A DNA stretch of 64,000 nucleotides. Source: Gnetum montanum. Taxonomy: Eukaryota; Streptophyta; Gnetopsida; Gnetales; Gnetaceae. The position numbers and the translations under genes are program-made. The stretch is from assembly GCA_015680685.1 (NCBI GenBank), contig MNCI01022611.1, forward strand, positions 719,377 through 783,376. Reading direction: 5' to 3'. Positions 59,041-64,000 of this stretch are shown here, piece after piece (position 1 is the stretch's first letter; each line of letters starts with the position of its first letter). A model generated the notes under the pieces. That model saw nothing but the letters and a program-made list of their open reading frames with translations, did no database searches and was not told the origin of the DNA.

Positions 59041-60760
59041 AATATCCTATGCAACAATTTGAATGATTAGCATTCATAACATTAGAAGAAATTCCATCTT
59101 TCCTACCTCCAAGAAAATTGTCAAAAAATCCAAGCTCTTCGGCACCCGCAGAAGGATCAACATCACCCAACTTTGATACTAGAGGTACAATGTTTAAATT
59201 CCAACATCCACTTCATATGTTTCAAAAAACCTCTTACCAATAGTATGGAGACAGAAGACTACTAAGTGGTGGAAGATGGCTTCCTTAAGTTGCTTATTCA
59301 GCAATGGCATCAAAAACCAATCCACCTCAAACTTGTGTAGATTGTAGTTACTTGCTTGAACATAGTCTCAATAGTGCTACAGATCAACAATCAAAAATTC
59401 GTCAGTTAAATTATTTAGTTCACTAGACATCATATGCCTCACAACACATCCAACATGTTGAAGATCAATTGGACACAATTCAAACTTCTGTTGATAAGTT
59501 TGGTGATCAAGTAAGTGAGTTATCAAAAGAAATGATAGACCATATTGTAGCTTATGAAGCAATCCAAAAGCAAAGAGAAGAACAACGTCAACAAGCGAGC
59601 GTGAGTCAAGTGAGTGGGAAAACATTGAAATTTCATGAGATTTTCACTTTGGAAAATCAAATGAAGTTGCCTATCCCTCCAAAAAAAGAAACTGCTCCAG
59701 TACAGTCAGAACCTCCTACAGAAACAAAGATAGATCGAAGAGACAAAGTCCTCCTTGACAAAATCAAAAGACTTATTGCAGAAAAGAAAGAAAAGAAGCC
59801 AGTGCCATTAGCGCTAGAAGAACAAAAGTCCGAAGAAGACTTCAAGACTACTAGGTCAGAAGAAGAAAAAGAATCAAAACCAAAGGTATTACCTGTCGAA
59901 GAATTCCAACAAAGAATCATGATGGCCCAAAGACAAGTTCCAACCAGACCATGGCAAAGACCACCTGTCAATCTGCCTCCTGCGTATTCAGCCTTTCAAC
60001 AATGGCCAGCATCTACAATTCTAGTCATAGATATCGACTACCTACCTCCAAAAGAGGTACTCCATGCCTTAAGACTATGGATAGATCAACTCAGAATTGC
60101 AATGAATATTTTGAATATAGATGATAGGACAACTATCATTGGAGCTTTTACAAGAGCAGTAGGCAAAATCAGACATTGGTGGGAAAGTGCAACACAAGAT
60201 CAACAAGAACAAATCCTTCAAACAGGTTTACATGGTGTTTTTGTTGCATTAGTCACTAAATTCACAGTTGATTTATCTTTAAAGTTACAATTTAAGGATA
60301 AATTGCTTTTATGTCAGAGAAAGTTGAATGATTTAAGATACTTTGTATAGCTCAGTACTGAGTATGGAAATCAAGTTTACAAATTGGCTTTGCACCACAA
60401 TCAAATGATCAATTATTTATATTTAGGAAGTTTACCAGCAAAGTTAGATCAGATGGTATTGTACAAAGCTCTAGAAAAAAATGTAGATTTGTCATTAACT
60501 TATTTTACAGATGTTGTGCATATGGTAAGACAGGAGTTACAGTTTTCTTGTTATAATGTCTCCCTGCAAAAGCTCTTACTGTTTGTAGAAGTGTGCAATA
60601 ATTTAGATGGAGTAGATTGTTTTGGTCCTCCAGCCCGAGCCCCCACAAAACATCCAAAGAGAAAGTTCCAACAAAGAAAAAGTTTCCCCAGATTTGTCAA
60701 GAAGAGATGGACAACAAGAAGAACCTTTAAGCCTGGTAAAAGAAGATTTTTTGCTACGAA
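59041..60760 (+). pseudogene. Pararetrovirus coiled coil and capsid, copy B
   Basis: The 293-codon open stretch (59469-60350) is the longest in copy B. It has a coiled coil (59480-59600), a Lys/Glu-rich part and the capsid core with LHALRLWIDQLRIAMN and GKIRHWWESAT. It lies in the same frame as the movement protein, which supports a single polyprotein. A stop at 60348-60350 splits the capsid, and the second part, with an Arg/Lys-rich tail, runs to 60764. Confidence 0.8.
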
Positions 60761-61430
60761 ATGAAGTGGTCCAATGCAATGAAAAATTTTACTTGTTATT
60801 CGTGCAAGCGCCAAGGACATTATGCATATGAATGTCCCACAATTCCTAAAAAGGATGGAAACCTCAAAGCCTTCTTCAAAGCTTACCCAGAATGGGAACT
60901 TGTTGATGACCCCCAACATCAAGATGAACAATGCTTTGCTATCCAACTCATGTCAGATTAATCATTCGAAGAAGAATTAGTCCTCTCCTCAGAAGAATCA
61001 GAAGAAACCCAACTAGTTGGTAGAAGCAACATGATGCAAGGTGTGTTAGATTTTGATATTGATGATGATGAATGGTTTTCAAATATTTCTTTAGATGGGT
61101 CAAATCCAATAGCAAATACCGAAATGAATTGTGATTGGAATGAGTTAGAAGATTGGTTAAATTTTGAGATTTCAAATGAAGAACATAAATGGGAAATAGA
61201 CCAAGAATTCATAGACAAAGATCCAAGCATCTCATCAGCACTTGGTTGCAAAGAAGTCTTGTGAAAATCCAGAACACAAGAGGATTCATCTAGTGATGAA
61301 GAACTACTGGCAAACATTGTCCATAAGTTACCCACATTCCTGATAGCGCCATATCAGAAGAAATTCCCTGTCCATGTAGAAGCAAAGAAGGCCAGGATTA
61401 AGCGAAACAAGGTACTTCTGGAGCTTCAAC
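60761..61430 (+). pseudogene. CCHC zinc knuckle and acidic linker, copy B
   Basis: The knuckle CX2CX4HX4C lies at 60794-60835. A 1-base deletion just upstream (about 60785) relative to copy A shifts the frame. An acidic region follows with stops at 60959-60961 and 61262-61264. Confidence 0.8.
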
Positions 61431-61885
61431 ATGAAATTAAGAATTTTTTATCCGTGCATAGTGTTTTACTAATCCCGATTAAGATTGCTATTGATGGAGA
61501 AAAGAAATGGAGAAAGTATCAAGCTTTTATTGATACTAGAGCAACCCTGAACTTTTTCCACAAAAATGTGCTTGAAAAATGGAAAGAAAACTCAAAACTT
61601 GTCACCTTAGAGACCATGAATGGAGTCCAAAGCCTCTCATTCTTTGCATTTAACATTCCAATATCCTTAAATGATGAGTATGTTGGACCCACTAATTTTG
61701 TTCAAGTTTCAAACAATGATTTTGATATTGGATTAGGTGCTCATTTTATGGATAGTTTAGGTCCATACACCATTGGTTCAGACATGATAGTTTTCTCATC
61801 ACCTCTGCAAGATCCAAGACCCAAGATAGTAATTGGAAGGATACCTGTAGCCATGCAAAGAAACAGACACCCTCAACTAAAGTAG
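61431..61885 (+). pseudogene. Pararetrovirus aspartic protease, copy B
   Basis: A 143-codon open frame covers the domain. The catalytic loop has the same DTRA change as copy A (Arg codon 61538-61540). It ends AMQRNRHPQLK with the shared TAG at 61883-61885. Confidence 0.8.
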
Positions 61886-62810
61886 TTTCAGAAAAATCCA
61901 ATAGTTTCAGAGATCATATCTCAGTATGAGATGGAAGAGATTGCCAAAGCTAAGTACCCAATAGTGCAACAATTGAAGAAAGCACATATTGACCTAAATT
62001 GAGAAGAACATGAATTAGTTCCTTATTTTCAAAACCTATGAGAATGTTCCTATGAGAATCCCTTAGAGTTTTGGGATAAGGATAGCCCTGTAGCATTCAT
62101 TCCTACAGTACACAACATTCCTATCCAGAGCAAGAAAATCCTCCTAAATCCAGTAGACACTAAAGAAATGGCTAAGCAGATTGAAGACTTTTTGAAGAAA
62201 GGATTAATTAGACCCTCACAGCCTAATTATTCATGTGTAAGCTTTATAGTCTGAAATCATGCAGAATTCAAGCGAGGAAAAGCAAGGATGGTGATTAACT
62301 ACATTCCTCTAAATGTAGTTACCATTGATGTCAAATGGCCACTCCCAAACAAAGAAAGTTTGATTCAGAATGTTGCAATCAAGAAGTTCTATAACAAGTT
62401 CAATTGCAAAAGTGGGTACCATCAGATAAATATTTATGAAGAAGATATCCATAAGACCACATTTAGTACACCACAAGGTTTGTACGAATGGATAGTTATG
62501 CCATTCGGATTAAAGAATGCGCCATCTCAATTTTAGCACAGAATGGATACAGTTTTTGGAAGGTACCATAATTCTGTTGCAAACTACATAGATGATTTTC
62601 TAATATTTTTTGATTCAATCAATGAGCATGTCAGTCATTTGCACCAATTTGCCAAGATTTGTAAACAACATGGAATAGGTTTTTCAAAAGACCCAAACAA
62701 ATTCCAAATTGGATGAAAGGAAATTGAATTTCTAGGTGTACAATTAAAGGAAGGAAAGATCTACATGCAACTTCATGTGCTCCAGAAGATCAACTAGTTT
62801 CCCGACCAAC
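61886..62810 (+). pseudogene. Pararetrovirus reverse transcriptase, copy B
   Basis: Contains VINYIPLNVVT, WPLPNKESL, GLYEWIVMPFGLKNAPSQF and YIDD (62584-62595). It keeps the 55-bp segment missing in copy A but has its own TAG at 62534-62536. TGA codons at 62000-62002, 62039-62041 and 62714-62716 are shared with copy A. Confidence 0.85.
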
Positions 62811-63939
62811 TTGAAAACAAAGAGCAATGCCTATGATTTTTAGGTTGTGTGAATTATGTTAGTAAGCATATAGAAAATTTTAGTGAGAAGACCACAGAAA
62901 TTAGATGGTGTAAAACCAGGTGCCCTTTACTTGGACAAAGAAAGCTTCAAGTCAAGTGATCCAGTTGAAAAAAGAATGTCAGCATGTGAATCCAATAATC
63001 GATGGTCCATTTGTGCTCAACACAGATGCTAGTTATGAAGCATGGGCAGCTGTTCTATTGTCAAAACTATCAGAAAATGAAGAAGCCATTTGTGCTTATG
63101 CCTCAAGAGAATTTCACAAGCATGGGTTGAACTACTGGCCAACAGAAAAGGAAATTCTTGCAGTAATCAGTGGATTAGAAAATTTTCACATATACCTAAT
63201 CAAATTTCTCAGAACAGATTCAGCCAACCTTTCAGCTTTGCTAAGAAGGAAGATTACCCCCTCTCCAAAACTTCAATGTTTCGCATGATGGCAATTTTTA
63301 TTGGCATAGTATCAGTTTTCAGTAGAAAGAATACTAGGTCCAGTCAAATTTTTACTTGATGCACTTACCAAAGAACTCAAGTCGCAAGCACAGATCAAGA
63401 TGTTGCAGCCAGAAGGAAGTAGTTCATCTCAGAACCCGTTACAAGATAATGATGATTGGCTATCCTGGTCTCTCAACAGTCTCGAAGATAGAGTAAGGTG
63501 GTGTTTCATAATCACTAAGTTTTTTCCAGAGGATTCAACAATGAGGATTCCAAAGAAATATCCAACACTCGACCTGTTCATTAGTATGGCAGGACGAATA
63601 GATTGTGTGATCAACAATCTAAGGTGGAGTTGTCTTGAACCAAGAATCTTAACCCATTTGGCACAGATGGAAGTTTTGGACAACCTGTTGCTGATTCGTC
63701 GTCCATTATTCCCTAATGAAAATGTCCAATCTTATCTCAACCATGTGATAGAATCAAATGGATGGGAACAAAAGCTGTGTCATTCATTCTAGTGAATCAA
63801 TTTCTTCAACGAAACAACTTGGTATGAAAATGAAAAACTAGTACCAAAACAGTTACCACCTCTAGAAGAAGTGACATCATCGCTAGCAACCATCTTATCC
63901 AAGCTGTCAAAACTAATTAAAGAGTGTTTAGATTGCTAG
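62811..63939 (+). pseudogene. Pararetrovirus RNase H and C-terminal extension, copy B
   Basis: RNase H has FVLNTDASYEAWAAVL, TEKEILAVISGLENFHIYL and RTDSANL, with a small deletion before RTDS relative to copy A. The extension (63300-63939) keeps WSLNSLEDRVRW, MAGRIDCVINNL and LLIRRPLFPNENVQSYL. A TAG-TGA pair at 63790-63795 interrupts it. The final TAG is at 63937-63939. Confidence 0.75.
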
Positions 63940-64000
63940 AAGACATGTGGGAAGATTTGTCCAGTCCACAAGGCTATCCTGAAAGCCATCACTAGATAAC
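63940..64000 (+). other. Start of the intergenic region after copy B
   Basis: Matches 38854-38915 after copy A (AAGGCTATC, GAAAGCCATC). The window ends before the promoter, so a third unit could follow. Confidence 0.6.

Overview
This window looks like repeat-rich intergenic DNA from a large plant genome. It holds no convincing host gene, no tRNA or rRNA gene and no CRISPR array. It is packed with decayed plant LTR retrotransposons of the Ty3/gypsy Tat lineage, recognised by a second, archaeal-type RNase H between the RT-RNase H region and integrase, and with copies of an endogenous Caulimoviridae-like pararetrovirus (EPRV). A seed plant with a large genome, possibly a gymnosperm, is my guess. 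The species cannot be fixed from the sequence. Stops, frameshifts and small deletions are everywhere, so nearly all coding features are pseudogenes.

Layout. (1) 1-14373: Tat element 1, plus strand, 5' end outside the window: gag end, protease, a gene on the opposite strand (2012-6499), RT-RNase H, archaeal RNase H, integrase, long 3' UTR, polypurine tract, 3' LTR. It sits inside the gag of an older minus-strand Tat relative, element 5 (14374 to about 17900). (2) 17900-22340: very AT-rich DNA with a probable non-LTR (LINE) relic and a plus-strand gag relic (element 4). (3) 22341-30196: element 3, a minus-strand element with ~307-bp LTRs, carrying gag plus a carried coiled-coil gene but no detectable pol. 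(4) 30807-32303: a scrambled inverted EPRV piece bounded by a 23-bp inverted repeat. (5) 32310-64000: two head-to-tail EPRV copies, A and B, sharing one intergenic promoter region. Copy B is split in its movement-protein region by Tat element 2 (40787-58553, 17.8 kb, minus strand, 5-bp target duplication GTGAG).

The most interesting content is the gene carried between protease and RT in both Tat elements, on the strand opposite to gag-pol. It has an apparent multi-exon structure with well-preserved GT-AG introns. At least three introns lie at matching places in the two elements. The product would have an N-terminal FCP1/NIF phosphatase-like region, a middle domain resembling plant mobile-domain or putative plant-transposon proteins, and a coiled-coil, acidic C-terminus. 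A related middle domain plus coiled coil also occurs in element 3, there in sense with gag. EPRV copies A and B share several inactivating changes that the inverted fragment lacks, so they were copied from an already defective template or duplicated after integration.
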